Of a stretch of DNA of 64,000 bases, positions 24,601-39,600 are shown in pieces. This DNA is from Branchipolynoe longqiensis. Its lineage: Eukaryota > Annelida > Polychaeta > Phyllodocida > Polynoidae. Both the position numbers and the translations under genes were made by a program. The notes below the pieces were generated by a model. The model was not told the DNA's origin. It searched no databases and worked only from the letters and a program-made list of their open reading frames with translations. Within the stretch, counting starts at the first letter, position 1. Every line of letters begins with the position of its first letter. The stretch spans positions 55,044,417 through 55,108,416 of the forward strand of contig CM059198.1 of the NCBI GenBank assembly GCA_030323885.1, in the 5' to 3' direction.

Positions 24601-27600
24601 TCAAATTATGTGTCACAGAGGATTCTATATTATCATATATTACTATAATTGAAAATGCCAATAACAAAAAACTAAACCTAATTTTATGTATTTTTTAAAT
24701 TATGGTAATGCTAATAATAGCATTTCCACCCCAAAACGTGCACGTTGTTTTAACACTATGAACCCAGTTATATTTTTAAATAGCGAATTGTGGATCACCA
24801 ACAATGTAGATATTTGCGAAATGGCGTATATCTATATATTTTCTTATCTCTCCATACACCATTAGTAAAGCACACCACATGCTTTTTGTACATTGGTGTA
24901 GACCAACGCATATAATTGATGATTGCTAAGTTACCGTAAAGTTGAACAAATTAGCTCAACGTGGTGTTTTGTGTGCAAAATTCTAAACTGGAGGTGTACC
25001 TTACAGTAGAGCTTTTACCTCATGTGCATGGATATGACTTTTAAACACCCCCCCCCCCCCCAAAAAAAAAGGCCACTTCAGCTTCTGACGTAGAGTGGTG
25101 TAGTATAGTGGAGGTTTTACAAGTCCTAAATGTCACCGATAATCTCATGCCCTTCAACATGGTGGAGAGGTGGGGGTGGAGACACTGGTAGGTCTGTGGT
25201 CTTTGACCCAGAGTCCACCCGCAAAAGGTCAAATGTTCCCAACATCGAAACAAAAAATCGATTGATTAGTGGGTGTTTAACCATCACTATTACACAGAAT
25301 GTAAAAGCTTTGATCAATTATAAAATGTGTCGGAATACAGAGAACGCACCGAATCAGTCATTGTTAGTTTTACGTCCTGGCAACATCTAAGAACACATCA
25401 GAAGGGATACCGACTTGTGACAGTGCACACTCATGGTGACTTTATAGTGCTGCCCCAGTGGGAGATCAGGCCACTGGCACCATGACCCGATATCCCACTC
25501 AGTCACATTATCCTGTTACTGAGCTAACCAGTCATTGCCCTATCCTAGTAATGCAGAGCGCCAGGCTAGGCAGCAACAAGTATAAACTTGATAAGTTATC
25601 GGCTTGACCTGACTGGAAATCGAACTCCAGACCTTCCGCATGGGAAGCCTGCATTCTACCAATTCAGCCACTGTCTCTGGTCACAGTCATTGTCATCTCC
25701 TAGTAATTAGGTACCAACATTACTTGGATAACACAGGAAGAAAGTATGAAAATACTGAAAAATTGCTAATTTTAAAACACTTTTTTTTTGGGATATGCTT
25801 AAATTAAAAACACCCAAAAAGTACTGAGAATGAAATAAAGCATTACTCGTTATTTTGATTCCAAAAATACTTGGGCTGTATATTAATCGCCGCTGGTTAC
25901 ACAGGATATTGATTGATCTCATAAAGACCACTAAATGACCTTTAATTTGGTATATGATATAGACATATCTAAAACACAATCAAATTATGTCAAACAAAAC
26001 ACACTACATTTAGCATTAAAGACAAATCTTTGTGTGTTATTCTAAATATAACTAGCACTGTGTGATTAACATTGATTAACTGCACAGATTAAAGCTCTAA
26101 CAAATGACTGCGGGTACCGATAGTAATACGAAGTACCAGGCTAAGTAGTGTCGTGAGGTCAGACCTGCCTATTCACTGCACCAACTCACTGTTCTGAAAG
26201 CAGAAGTATCTAACAATAAAAAAAAGAGCATGAACTGAACAAGTGCCCCCAGCTCTGCCAATTTGGATTTCCACCGCTGTGTATAACTTACAGCGTCATC
26301 AAAGGCTGGTCGCTCTCATACCATGTATATGTGGTGTGGGAGGTTAAAAATCCCTTGGGTCGGTAAAAGTGTAGACTCGGGCTTTCTATCAACCAGCAGT
26401 GGAATGAGGAAGACCAGTCGTCTATGACTGAAATTTCCCCTGCTTAAACAACTAATGGACCAAAAAAAACAAAAACAAAAATTGCAACAAGTCTAGCTGT
26501 AAGAAGAATCTAATTGCCGGTGTTCCGAGATCCTACTTAGGCGACTGTCGCTTGCTGCAAGCGGATGAAAACCGTAAGTGCGGCTTGCGGCCATGCAGTG
26601 CTTACAACATCGGAGAAGGGGTCGGAGTTGGGCACGGTGGCAAACGCGTCGCCCATGTCGGTGTTAAGCATGCTATAGTCTTCGGCCGGTGCACTGCCAA
26701 ACATCTGCAAACGGACATGCACTACGGTAACACACACATGCTGAAACAACGGGCTTTATTTCTGAAGCACTCATACTAACGAAAAAATACTTAGCTCCGG
26801 TGTGTAGATATAATCTTCATAGTTAACGCAAGTGGATTTAGAAGCCTCAATCACCCAAGGAAAATGGGTATTTCAAGTTACCTAAGGAAGGTTGGTTGGT
26901 TTAGTTTCATGTCGTGGCAATGACTAAGGTCATATCAAGACGGAGACCACAATCAGTCCACTCATTGCAATTAAATATGAACTCAAACACACCAACTCCC
27001 AGCAACAGATTTGTTTCATTTCTGCTAATCAGCAACCCAAGTGGAACCATAGCACAGTACTGCCAGTGCCACTATGGATTTAATTTTGTTAAAAAAAGGT
27101 ATAATCTTTTAAGTATTAAAATTGTCTAAAAGAAAAGTATTAAAAAAGTATAATTAACGGTTGACTTACCCTGATTTGTAACCATTTGTTATCTTGTTAA
27201 ACTAACATGTGCTGCATGTGAACACGTTTCAGGAATGATGTATGCAGTGTTGTGAGGAATTGTGGCTGTTGATCCCTCAGTTTTGCAGTTAAATGCACTG
27301 TCACGGACAGCAGAGTTCAGCAAAAGTTCCACTCAACAGAATACACACCACTCGTGCAAAGCACATCTCTCAATCTCATCAAATTCTAAGTCTGAAGAGT
27401 TTTCAAATACCAGATTTGCAATTTTCATTTTGCAGAAAAAAAAGTATAAACACCCGAAAAAAGTAATTTTTCCTTGAAAAAAGTATAATAATTTTTTTTT
27501 AAAGTATAAAGTGGCAGCACTGATAGCAATCTAATCAGATATAAACACACTCGGAGCTTAGCGGACGCTAGGTGTCTATGTATTGTGAAATGTCTAAAGA

Positions 27601-30600
27601 AAATCTTTAAAATGAGAACAGAACTCAAAGGCTCAGATCAATGTAATTTAAATAAAATGCCACACCACTAAGTGAAAACAGGTCTATATGCACAAATAAA
27701 TAATTACCAAAAGCAAGTTAAAAGTGGCAGCTGCAAAATGTGCTACACTGAAAAAATGCACATAAAAGAATGCAAACAAGAAAACTAAAAATATTACCAG
27801 TAGCATTTAGATTTAAATAAGGCATGCCTCAAACGCAATGCACACGTAATTTTAGTATGTTTGTAATCTAATTGATTTTCTGTGTGAATGAAGAAAACTT
27901 ATTACAACTTACATCACCAACTTCCACATTGTCCGCTCCTGAATGGTAATGGAATATAACATACACTTAACATATTTATACACTCCATAATGCAAGCGCG
28001 CCTATAATGTACTTGAAAATAACCTTCCTTGCAGCATGTACTTTCGTAACTAGTCTATTTTGTAACTCAATAAGTCTGAATAAATTGCACAATACGATGA
28101 AAATATAATATTTTAAAAACCAAAACACTTACTACATTTGATCCGCTACACAAAATTTAGAATAAGTTAAATGCCAGTGCAATTTAAAAAACAAATCAAT
28201 AACGTCAATCTCATCGAAGCTCTCAGTGCTGCAAGTTATACAAGCATACAAAGTCCTGCATTTTAGTGTGAACATCGACATGTGATATTTTCACTTCAAA
28301 TATCTTCAAAGTTAGCTATTTTTACTTCAAATTAAATTAAAGTAGATTACAACGATCAATATACATATATATCTATATAGACTTATGATGAACTCATGCA
28401 CCCCTTGCTAGTGACCCCCCCCCCCCCCCCAAACCAACTAATGGAGGTTATGTATTATCCGACTGTGTAGTGGTAAACCACTCTCCTCTCCTACCATGGC
28501 ATAAATAAACTGGGGGCGACCCCAAAGACTGAAGCAAGGTACAGTGGTTCGTTCATCCTTTCACACCCCATAGGAGGATACTTACTGGATGTCATATTAA
28601 CACCTAACTTTCATAACAATTTCAAAGATTCAAAACACCACTAAACACCTTATCACTCTAATATGAGGGGTGATATGCTCTCTAGGATGCAGATTGGCCA
28701 ATGCTAAACCCACAAACACACCCAAGCTTCAAACTACATATCCAACAACAACCAGCCTTGATTCTCAGGTGAACCTTCTCTTGACTGCTAGATCAGTGAA
28801 CAATGCCTTAAGTCTAAGAGAATGTTTGCACAATCCGATGGCTTTCAGTTTATGACGCAGTCTTTAGATAAATATATTAGATTGGTCATTATAACCTATG
28901 TTAAATTAGTTGGAAGGAACTTACTTTAAAGGATTAACTTTTGGAGATATTGGAAGCGAAACCATGTTACATTAAATTTAACATGCATGTCGAAATGCTG
29001 GATGATACAGGCTTCAGAGTGACAGGTTCTATTAACTTTCTATCTTTCTATGCAGCAATACATGTTTAATAAGCGCACCATATATCTAGGTTGGTTATGT
29101 AAGATCAAATCTAGTACTTTTCCCCCCCTTCTTTTTGGGGTACATTAGTTGATTAAGCAGGGGAAATTTCAGTCGCAGACGACTGGTCTTCCTCATTCCA
29201 CTGCTCCTTGCCCCATCCTAATAATGCAGAGCGTCTGGCTAGGAAACAACAAGTATCAATTTTTAAGTCATTGGGTTGACTTGACCAGGATTCGAACCCA
29301 CGATCTACCAACACGGGAGACGGACGCTCTCACTCATTCAGCCATCCCATCTGAAGTGTTTTGGTTTAGAAAATGTCATACGTTAATCAGACTATTCAGC
29401 TTTAACATGCGGTTGCATCTGTATTCGGGATTACTGATTAAGATATCACACCCATACAAGCATGATTCACAGGTCAAATACTGCCGACGCAATGGCTGTC
29501 TGGTAGGGGTGTACCAATGGTTGAAACCTAGGACACTCACGATGAGTATTTGTACTGATGTCAAATTACCAGAGGGTGTACAGCCTCAGAATGAGATGCC
29601 AACACAGGTTTATCAAATATTGAATGGGAGAACGGGTGGTGGGGGCGGGCGGGGATACGGTTAGAGGAGAGGAGCGGGAGGCGTCTTTATTCTTTTGTGA
29701 AGAAATTTATTTTCCCAATTTAACAACAAATATAGACCGCTCTCACTCTCGCTCTCCATATCTTGCTTGCTTTCATTCATATCGCACCAGAAAGGTCTCA
29801 TTTGTAGTTAATCATATATTATTTAAGGGGTTTAATTTTCCTACTAATAATTCATACCTTATAAATAATATCTAATCAGCATGCCCTCTTCACATAAGCA
29901 AATCGGGAGAAAGCGTTTTCCTTATCTGCACCCACAACGTCAACTAAGGCATGAAACTGGCTTTGAAATTGACCGCTTTCAGCAGCGGGACAGGATTGAT
30001 TGATTGATGGTGGTTTTTCATTGTGTCGGCAGGGAGGGCCATACGCATGGCGAAAAGTGAGTTGAATAGATTCTGCGCCAGATTTTTCCACCCTAGAAAC
30101 TAACATTTAAAAAATGGCAAGGTAGGACAGTGACTTAATTGTTTTACTTTCCCGAGTGGCAAAACTATTTGACCAAGCCCAAGTCAGCCAATTGAAACTG
30201 AAATCTACGACTGCAGATCAGAAACATAACGACTTGCCCATTCGGGCAGGTCACTGAGAACTTCACCTGCCTGACCGACTAAACTAGGTGTCATTATTGT
30301 CCTACCCTGGATGCTAATATTTATGTTAAAAGACATGAGTAAAACCATACAGCGGATGATGAATCTAGAAAAGTAAGACTACCGGACAGGTGAAATTTGA
30401 CAGGATATTGCAGAAGTCGGGAGCATTATAATTTGTATAATGACAATATATTTGATCCATGGGGTTTGTTCAGCATAAAATATTAAAATTAAATTGACAC
30501 TGGTCATACATATTTATGTAGTATGACTTTTGGAATGACATTCATGGCAAGCTACATCACGATCTAAGCACACTGTAAAATATCAGCACTTGTTCTGATT

Positions 30601-33600
30601 TGTTAACATTTAAATGATCTAGATTAGCATTAGTATGAACAATTAAATTCGTGCAAAGGAAGATGTTAGGCTATTTGGTTTTAGTAAGTGTGTGGGGAGG
30701 GCAGGGGTGAAACTAGAGATTGTAACAATCATGTTTGAAAATGTGAAGAAATGTCAAGCAATCTCGCCCCAGCGAATAGCAACCAAATGACTAAGCTCTC
30801 TGATACCGAGTACTCACAAATACTGTCAGTTGGCAAGTTATGTCATCCCACATATCAATTAAAAAAACAACAACGGTTACCTCACAAATGGCCGTCATAA
30901 ACTTATATCCCAAAGCAACAATCGTATGGGTCAATTGATTCATGGATGATGGTGCTACTGAGCTTGTGGACAGGTGCGCACTCATGGTGTGCACATATAT
31001 ATTTGCTGCCCATAACTGGGAGATCAGGCCACTGGCACCATGAGCTGATCCCACTTAGTCACATTATCCTGATGCTGAGCTAACCAGTCCTTGCCATATC
31101 CTAGTAATGCAGAGTGTAAAGCTTGGTAGCGACAAATATCAATTTCGTAAGTCATTGGTTTGACTCGGCCGAGTTTCAATATCCCGACCTTCCACATAGG
31201 AAGCATGAGCTATACCGATTGGGCCACCGGGTCAAACAGCTGTCATAAGCAGTGTAGCTAAACAAATTATGTTAGTCACGATATCAATTTGTTGTATGTT
31301 GCACAATAAGTTAGATGATATGTGGTTACAAAAATGTCTGGAAACCGGTCATTTTGATTTACGTGTCAATTTGTAGCATCTGGCAGAAGAAGGTTACCTA
31401 ATAAACTATCATATAAACACATGATGGGATCAGGATACCACCATCTATATTACAGATATGTGTATAGGAAACAAACTGACTGTCACAGAAATGATGTCAG
31501 GAAGTGGCTTACTTTCGTCTACAGATCAAAGATGTATGCACATGGTAGAAGAAAGTTCTCAGATACTGCCACAAACAATGTCAAGTAAGGCACAGTGCCA
31601 CTAAGATGTCCATGACAGAATAAAGTTATCGGAGTTGTCAAAAAGAATGTCAAATGGGTCACATTGGCTCACACATCAATAACATGTGCTTGACAGAAGT
31701 TATGCGATAATGAGCCATCACAAACAATGTAAAGTAGGGTACCTTGACCCGCATGTCACTATGATGGGTTCGATGACATTTGCCACAGACTATTTGCCAA
31801 CTGATAATTGCCACCAAACACTTTCCCGGGTGGAACTTTCAAAAGCAGAATACATCCCCACGCAATGATCAACAGTATACACTAACATAGACACGCACAT
31901 ACACATACACAATGATATAATCTGCTGGAGTATATGTTCCAGCCGTCAAAAGTCAAGGCAGGAAAAGTGTTGGGTGGCAATTATCGGCTGGCATATAGCA
32001 GGTGGCAAATGTCATGACAGCACTAAGATGTGCACAAAAAGAAATTTATTGGATAATGAGCTGTCACAAACGATGCAAAGTGGGACACATTGGCTGGCAC
32101 GTCATTGAGATGTGCATGATAGAACAAAGTTATCGGACATCACACAATGGCAGAAGAGACTAGCGGACCATCGCAGCACTCTATTACCTGCAGTGCATCA
32201 TGACCACAGAACACCAGCAACCCAGACACAAATCGTGCATCACCTCTGGGGGGAGAATGTATGTTAGACAGGCAGTAGTTAGACGAAAAGTAGCAGTAAT
32301 GCGCAAACTATGTAAACAACTACAACTGCCAAGCAGAATCAGAATTATCCCACAACAGAAAGTGGGCATCTCCATAAGTTTTAATTTTGCTTAAATAACT
32401 TTATAGAAATTAATGGAGAGAAAGGGCATGCGTCAAAGTTCATATCAAAGACGATAACCATATTGACAATGAATCTAAGGTGTATGGCACAATTCGCTAA
32501 ATATCTCCAGGTGGCACTACAATAAGGGTCTTAAAAAAAAATATCCACAAAAAAAATTGGACCCCATGTTTGAAAATAACCAGTACCGAGACAGCTATGT
32601 TTGTTGCAGGGTTTACATCTTAGCAACATCTGAGGTCGACTTCCCCATTGGGGAGACCGGGATACCACCACCGATAACCCGATATCCTACTCAATCACAT
32701 AATCTTCATACTGAGAAAACCAGTCCTTTCTCTATGATCTATCCTATTAATGCCAAACACATGGCTAGGTAGTGACAGGCATACATTTGGTATGTCAGTG
32801 GTTTGACTGGGTTGTGGTTCGAACCAATGAACTCCGGCACGGGAAGCCACTCGGCGCATTTACAGACTAGCCCATCTTGTTTGGTTCAGAGACAACAGAA
32901 CCGTGGTTTTAGTCACCACAAGGACGAGATCACTCAACATGTTTATGGGTCACTCTCCTGAAAACTGGGCAGAAGTGTCACATGGAGAGTTAAAATCTAA
33001 TATTTGAATTTTTTTAAACATTTTTTGGTTGCAAATGAAAGCTGGAAATCTCCCCTTTACATCTATGTAAAATATAAATTCATGAGATAAAAATAAAGGT
33101 GTAATCCATGTTTAAGCTATCTTATGGCAGTATAACATGTGTTGCTGAGATGTAACACCTGTTTAGGACACCACACAGTCTGCTTAATAACAATCTGAGC
33201 AGAATTAAATAATTTCATACTTAGAAGCATATTAATCATGGCATAATATACAGAAATATGTAGTGCTTATATTGATAAAAAAAAGTAATTCCCAGCCATG
33301 CTTTCTTCACTGAATAATTAGTGTACAATATTTGTGCGGCATCCAGACACCACTGGTTACACATGTGACGGAAATTTGTAATGTTATTTCTGAAGACATC
33401 AAAAAAGAATTATTTTTAATTTAAGCATGCATATATGTTAATAAATACTTCCTTTTTGATTTGGGAACTGTTTTGTTTGATATATCAATGCAATACAAGA
33501 TGTTAATAAGGATTCAACCACGTCCAATGTCATGTTACAAATGGCTGACTGTGAAATGTTTTTTTTGTTGTACAAAAACACTTCATAACTAAATGGACCA

Positions 33601-36600
33601 AAGTTGCACATAGTTTATTTCTTTCCCTTATTTCTTTCATCAAATCTGAACATGAATATGAAAAGTATAAGGAAAAAATAAGTAGGAAGTTTTTTTTTAT
33701 TGATGTTTTAAAATCCCATCCCATGCTGACCAGTTTTCAGGAGAGTGACCCTTAAACATTTTCTAACATGAGCCAGAGGTTTACAATGTTATACTGGCAA
33801 GAAACTGTGCACCCAGCAAATCAAAGCCTCTACGTTAAATGTTATTGTTGCTTACATATATATTCATTCTCACTAAGGTCCACGTTATGTGTGGAGCATT
33901 TTAAAAGTCATAAATCATCTTTAAAAAAAAATCATAACTCATCTTACAGGATTCTTACAAACAAACAAAACACCAATGTATATAAAATGAAAATTAATAC
34001 ATGAATTGCATTAACCCCCCCCCCCCTCCTCTTCCTTCAAAGCATATAAAGAATACATTTACCATGAAACTCTACAAATTGAATTAATATCTTAATGGTA
34101 GAATCAATCAAGGCGTTGCGCTTAAAATTGACTGGTGACAGCTAATTACATAAAAGATTTGTATTACCCCCACCCTCTAGGGAAAAAAAAAAACAAGTGT
34201 ATTTAATAGTTTTGCCACCAGCGTGTGTGGAAAGTTAAGTATTTTACACAGGATAATATGAGCGTGCATGCCATGGGAGAAAATACAAGAAATTTACAAC
34301 ATTCTTTTGCCACTCATAAAATGTCAAATTAATAATATATGTATTTATGTTTCACTCCCAGATATAATGATTAGTTGATTGATTATGACTTTACACTTTG
34401 CCGGCAGCAACGGTCATATGGATGACAAAAATGTTTGTTAAATTTAAATGTTCACATTAAAATTTAAGGACAATTCTCAGTCAAATTTGCGTCAACAATA
34501 ACAAAAATGATTTCCATAACAAGTTGTGGAACTTAATGTCAAGTGACCACAAAATTCAACTAATAAAAAACCATGACCCGGTTTGCTTTGGTTATTGGAG
34601 TTTCAGGTCCTGGCACCATCTAGGGTCATATCATGACCCGACATCCCACTCAGTCATATTATACCGACACTGAGCTAACCAGCCCTTCCCCTATCCTAGC
34701 AATGCTGAGTGCCAGGAAGAACCTAGTCTTCATGCCAAAATTAATTTAGCCCGTTTACATTTCAAATATCTGCAAAGTTAGCAATTTAACATCAAAGTTA
34801 CTTCAAGCTAATGTAAGGTAGATCATAACGATCAACCTAATACATTAATCTAAATAAATGACAAGACTCAAAAACACCAGACTAGGCAACTTTCAAAAGG
34901 TATTGCACCCACCCTCGGCTTAAATCACTACTGATTAATTTTAATTCGCGTAAATAGCCCTTAATGGATTGTTTGTTTGTTTTACGTCCTAGCAACATCT
35001 AAGGTCATATCAGGACTGGTACCGACTTGTGACAGTGCGCACTCATAGCGACTTTATAGTGCTGTCCCACTGGGGAACCAGGCCGCCAGCACCATGTCCT
35101 GGTATCCCACTCAGTCACATTATCCTGACACTGAGCAAATCAGTCCTTGGCCTGTCCTAATAATGGGGAGCGCCTAGCTAGGAAGCGACAAGTATCAATT
35201 TTTAAGTCATGGTTTGACTCGACCAGGGTTCGAACCCACGACCTACCAGCACGGGAGACGGACGCTCTAACTCATTCGGCCATCCCGTCTGGTCGCTCTT
35301 AGTGGAAGCTTACTAGAGATATTACGGTCATTCCCTTACTATAGAAAAAAAACGGGGTGAAAAAGACATTAGAATTTATTCACGGGGGAATTACACTGTT
35401 CCTCTTGTACAAGACGGCCAAGCAGGTTATGATTATTGGGTTAAAGCACTTCTTATCCAAGTATTAAGTGCATACTAGCACAACAGGTACAGAAGGACAC
35501 AATGGTGTCTCCTGTTGGTGTAAGTAGAACAATTCATGCCAGGAAGAATCAAGGGGAAGCCTATAGAGGGAACAGCTTAGATTGTGGTTCACAAAGATTT
35601 ACCAATGTTGTCAGCAAATGTAGAATCAATTTCAGCGTTTAGGCTATCTGTTATCTCATCTGCTATGGGCAGAGAAGGACTGCCCGTGGCTGCAGTAACT
35701 GCATCGCTCTCTGAAAAGATGGGGGGTACGGTTTTTTTTCCGGGGTTCAATGCTTAATCAAATTAACATTGAAGCTGCATAGTCCGATGGTTTTCAGTTT
35801 ATACCATTTAAAAAAAATAAAGATATTTTAAAATTTGGTTCACCATTATCTACTTTAATTTGGTTTGATGTAACTTATTACACATGATTAAGCTTGGCGA
35901 AATGTGAATTGAGACCATGCCAAATTAATTTTGGCGTGCACATCAAAATGCTGACATCAGCAATGATACTAATTGGTTCTATTAAAGCAATTTACTATTC
36001 ATTCTGGGCAGCAAACGCTTACTAAGTGCACCAGTATCTAAGTTGACGATGTGGAAGCAAAACTAGATATGTGTTTTGGATTCGAATAGTGTATGTCTTC
36101 ATCGGACTATGCATGTTTAACACATTTAGAAATTAAAATATGAGGAAAATAGGTACAGAAGATATAGACACGCCGTGAGTGGGTACGATATGGCACGAAG
36201 AAAGTAAAATGAGAATAGGACAGCAGCTGAAATGTTAATTCTTGGTTATTTCTCTCTAATATTAAGAGAGCTTCACGACACAATGTGCACATCGAACAGA
36301 TCACACAGGGTTATCACACCTTTTTCGCCCTCCCCACCGACCCCCCGAAAAAAACCACTACTAAACACATTTCAGACAATGCTTCTCAGAAAGCCTTGTA
36401 TTTACGCATGCTTTTGTACAATTGATATTTCAAAGGTTCTACCGATTATCAAGTCAAAATTAGATATTTTATATATTAAAAAAAAAGAAGAAATTAACCA
36501 TCTTTGAACAAACAAACAAATCCATTTCATGGACGTGCTGGTAAACACGAAAACCATCACTTATCTCCCATTTAAATTCAATTAATCTTTTTTTTAATTA

Positions 36601-39600
36601 TTAACAGCCATTCTGGTTAAGTCATCTTTTAATTTTTATTAAAAGTTGCAGAGTCTGATGGTTTTGAGTTTCTGCTATCCCTGTTTTTCGTAAATAATTT
36701 TCTAGATATATATATTAGGTTGATCTCCACAAGCCACTTCACGTTAGCTTGAAATAACCTTTACATATTTTACTTTGGATATATTTGAAGCAAAAGAAAT
36801 ACCACATTAAATGTGCTTGCGTCGAAATTCTGGACAGAATAGGCTTTAACAATGATAGGTTCGAGGAATAAATGTTGACCTAGTGCACCAGTATTTAAAT
36901 ATGTCATATGATATGTAGGATCGAATCTAGGTCAGCGTTTTAATTAAATATTTCATCGTTTCATGACGAAACTTTCATCGGACTATGTAGCTTTAATGAC
37001 AGGTCGCAAAAATCAAGGAACGTCCTAGATCAAGGCTTATAACTTATGCATTTTCAGTTTTCAATTCTTTATTTACATCATTAACTTCGCCAGATTGTCT
37101 CAAGAAATCTGCAGTTTCGGTCAAGTTATTATGTTGAGGTCTGTCGACTGTCATCTAAGCTCAATATTTAATTACTGATCAGAAATTGTTGATAGATTAA
37201 ATCTAAAAGGAAATGGAAGCTTAATGGCGGTGGAATTGGGATAGTACGACAACTTAGACATTAGAAATTCAAATTGAAACTCTCCGAAGTACAGTTTGTT
37301 TGCATTTAGGACAAACAGGTAAATGCGATGTATTTAATCAATCTGAAAGCACAATAATTTCTAATACACAACAGTTACCCATAGTTCAGATGCCTAAATA
37401 AAACTTTAATTAACCAGTAATTACCACATTATAAATTAAAGCCCTGAGTGGCAGAATTAGTCAGAAAATATTACACAGGGATGAAGGTGTTCTCCGGGAA
37501 AAAAAGCGGAAAGGCTGATATTCTCCCATAGGTTTAGCATTGTCAGGGAATCGCTGAAAATTCCCGGAAGTTGGGTTTCATACAGATTGGTATATGCTGA
37601 TAGTACTGTGGCGTTTGAAGCCATTAGTAGTATATGCTGCTAGTGCTGCGACGTCTACACCACATATTAGTATACGCTGATGGTGCTGCAGCGTGAAACA
37701 ACGTATCGGTTGGTTGTTGGAGTTTTACGTCCTGGCAACATCTAAGGTCATATCAGGAAAGGGGCATGGTATTAGTATACACTTATAGCTACAGGAAAAA
37801 TCCCGGAAATCCGCGAAATCGGAGATCTTTCATCTTTGAATACAAAAGGAAAAAACCCATTTTGTATAACACTATAACATCAGTGAACTAATATGTCCTG
37901 AAATGCCACACATCAGAATACTAGCATTCGACAATGAGGGCGTTTGGTGATGACAAAATTGAAAATAGTATCATTTTCTCAAATAACAGCTCACAACTTT
38001 ATTACATCTGACTCAACAACTCCATGACCTACTAGTGTCAACCAACCAATACATTTTTCTTAAAAAAACGAAAACAATTATGTGACTAAATACTGTGTTT
38101 TAACTACAGGGGGTTTAAAGCCATGTAAAATATATAGTTCCCGATGTACTTTGCTATTTTCGGTTGTTGCGAGAGCCTCGTTTCCACTTTCCTCACAAGA
38201 ATTAGGTATCATGAGTATCAACATGATTAGCAGCACAATTACTACTGGGCTGCGTTCAAGGTACACCTCAAGAGATATTCTGGATGTTGCGCTAGTCTGA
38301 ATGACTTTAGCTGTCAGGTGCATCGAAAATGGCAGCCTCCATAGGGTGCAGCCATTTGCAATTGAAAAGAACAACTCTGATTGGTTGAAACCATTGAATC
38401 CACGAGCCATTTTGGAGGTGCTTTTTGCCTCCTATCTGAAAAGCGAGACATCTCCCAGGCACACCCTGAACGCAAATAAGCCAAAGAGATGTCGTGGAGC
38501 CGACTTGGAGGTGTACCCTGAACGCGGCCCTGGATATGGAAAACTTGGTTGCTGTACACTGTAAGATTCAATAGTCTTGATTGGGCTACATGGATGATCT
38601 CTTGACATGTTTGGGTGACCCAGATATAAGTATTACTCAAGGTAACATTTCACGACACTCCCACCCCAAAGTTTGCTGGTTAGTGGAGATTTACGTCTTG
38701 GCAACATCTAAGGTCAATCCCGAAGTTTCTCATCTTTTGAAATTAGACAACCTGTCATGGTTTGTTTGTTTTATGTCCTAGCAACATCTAAGGTCATATC
38801 AGGACGGGTACCGACTTGTGGCAGTGCGCACTCATGATGACATAGTGCTGCCCCACTGGAAAATCAGGCCACTGGCACCATGACCTGATAATATCCCACT
38901 CAATAACATCATCCTGACACTGAGCTAACCAGTCCTTGCCTTGCCCTTGCCTCGCCCTGTTGTGAATGTATGCTGATGCAGTAACATCATTTTCCTTGCG
39001 TTCTGAGCAGTTTACATCCAATGTGTTTACTTTCAGCACTTTAACAACAATTTCTGAGGCCAAACTGCTCAAAACAGTGACAAATAAACAAACAAATAGT
39101 TAAATAAGCACAATGCAGACAGGTGCAAGCCTTCTGTATGTAATCCAATATGGCCACCGAAAGTTGCCTCATGACATCATTACACCCCCTCTATTGTATA
39201 GAGGGAGTGCATGTGACGTCATCAATCAGTGGTCAGAGGTCATCAATCAGTGGTCAGAGATCAGCCATCTTGGATTACAAGCACCCTTCCCTAGCCCTGT
39301 TGTGAATGTATGCTGATGCAGTAAAATCAGTTTCCTTGTGTTCTGGGCAGCTTACATCCAATGTGTTTACTTTCAGCACTTTAACAACAACTTCTGAGGC
39401 CAAACTGCTCAAAACAGTGACAAATTTACCAACAAATAGGTAAATAAGCACAATGTAGACAGGTGCAAGCCTTCTGTAGGTAATCCAATATTATATGGCC
39501 ACAGAAAGTTGCCTCGTGACATTCATTACACCCCCTCTATACTAAGACTAGTCTAAGTTACTAACTAAGTCTATGCTGTATAGTACTACTACTACTATAG

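Noticed and set aside
29149..29664. 171-codon plus-strand open frame
   Set aside because: It runs through the chimeric SINE, the MITE end and unrelated intron sequence, so it cannot be a conserved protein.
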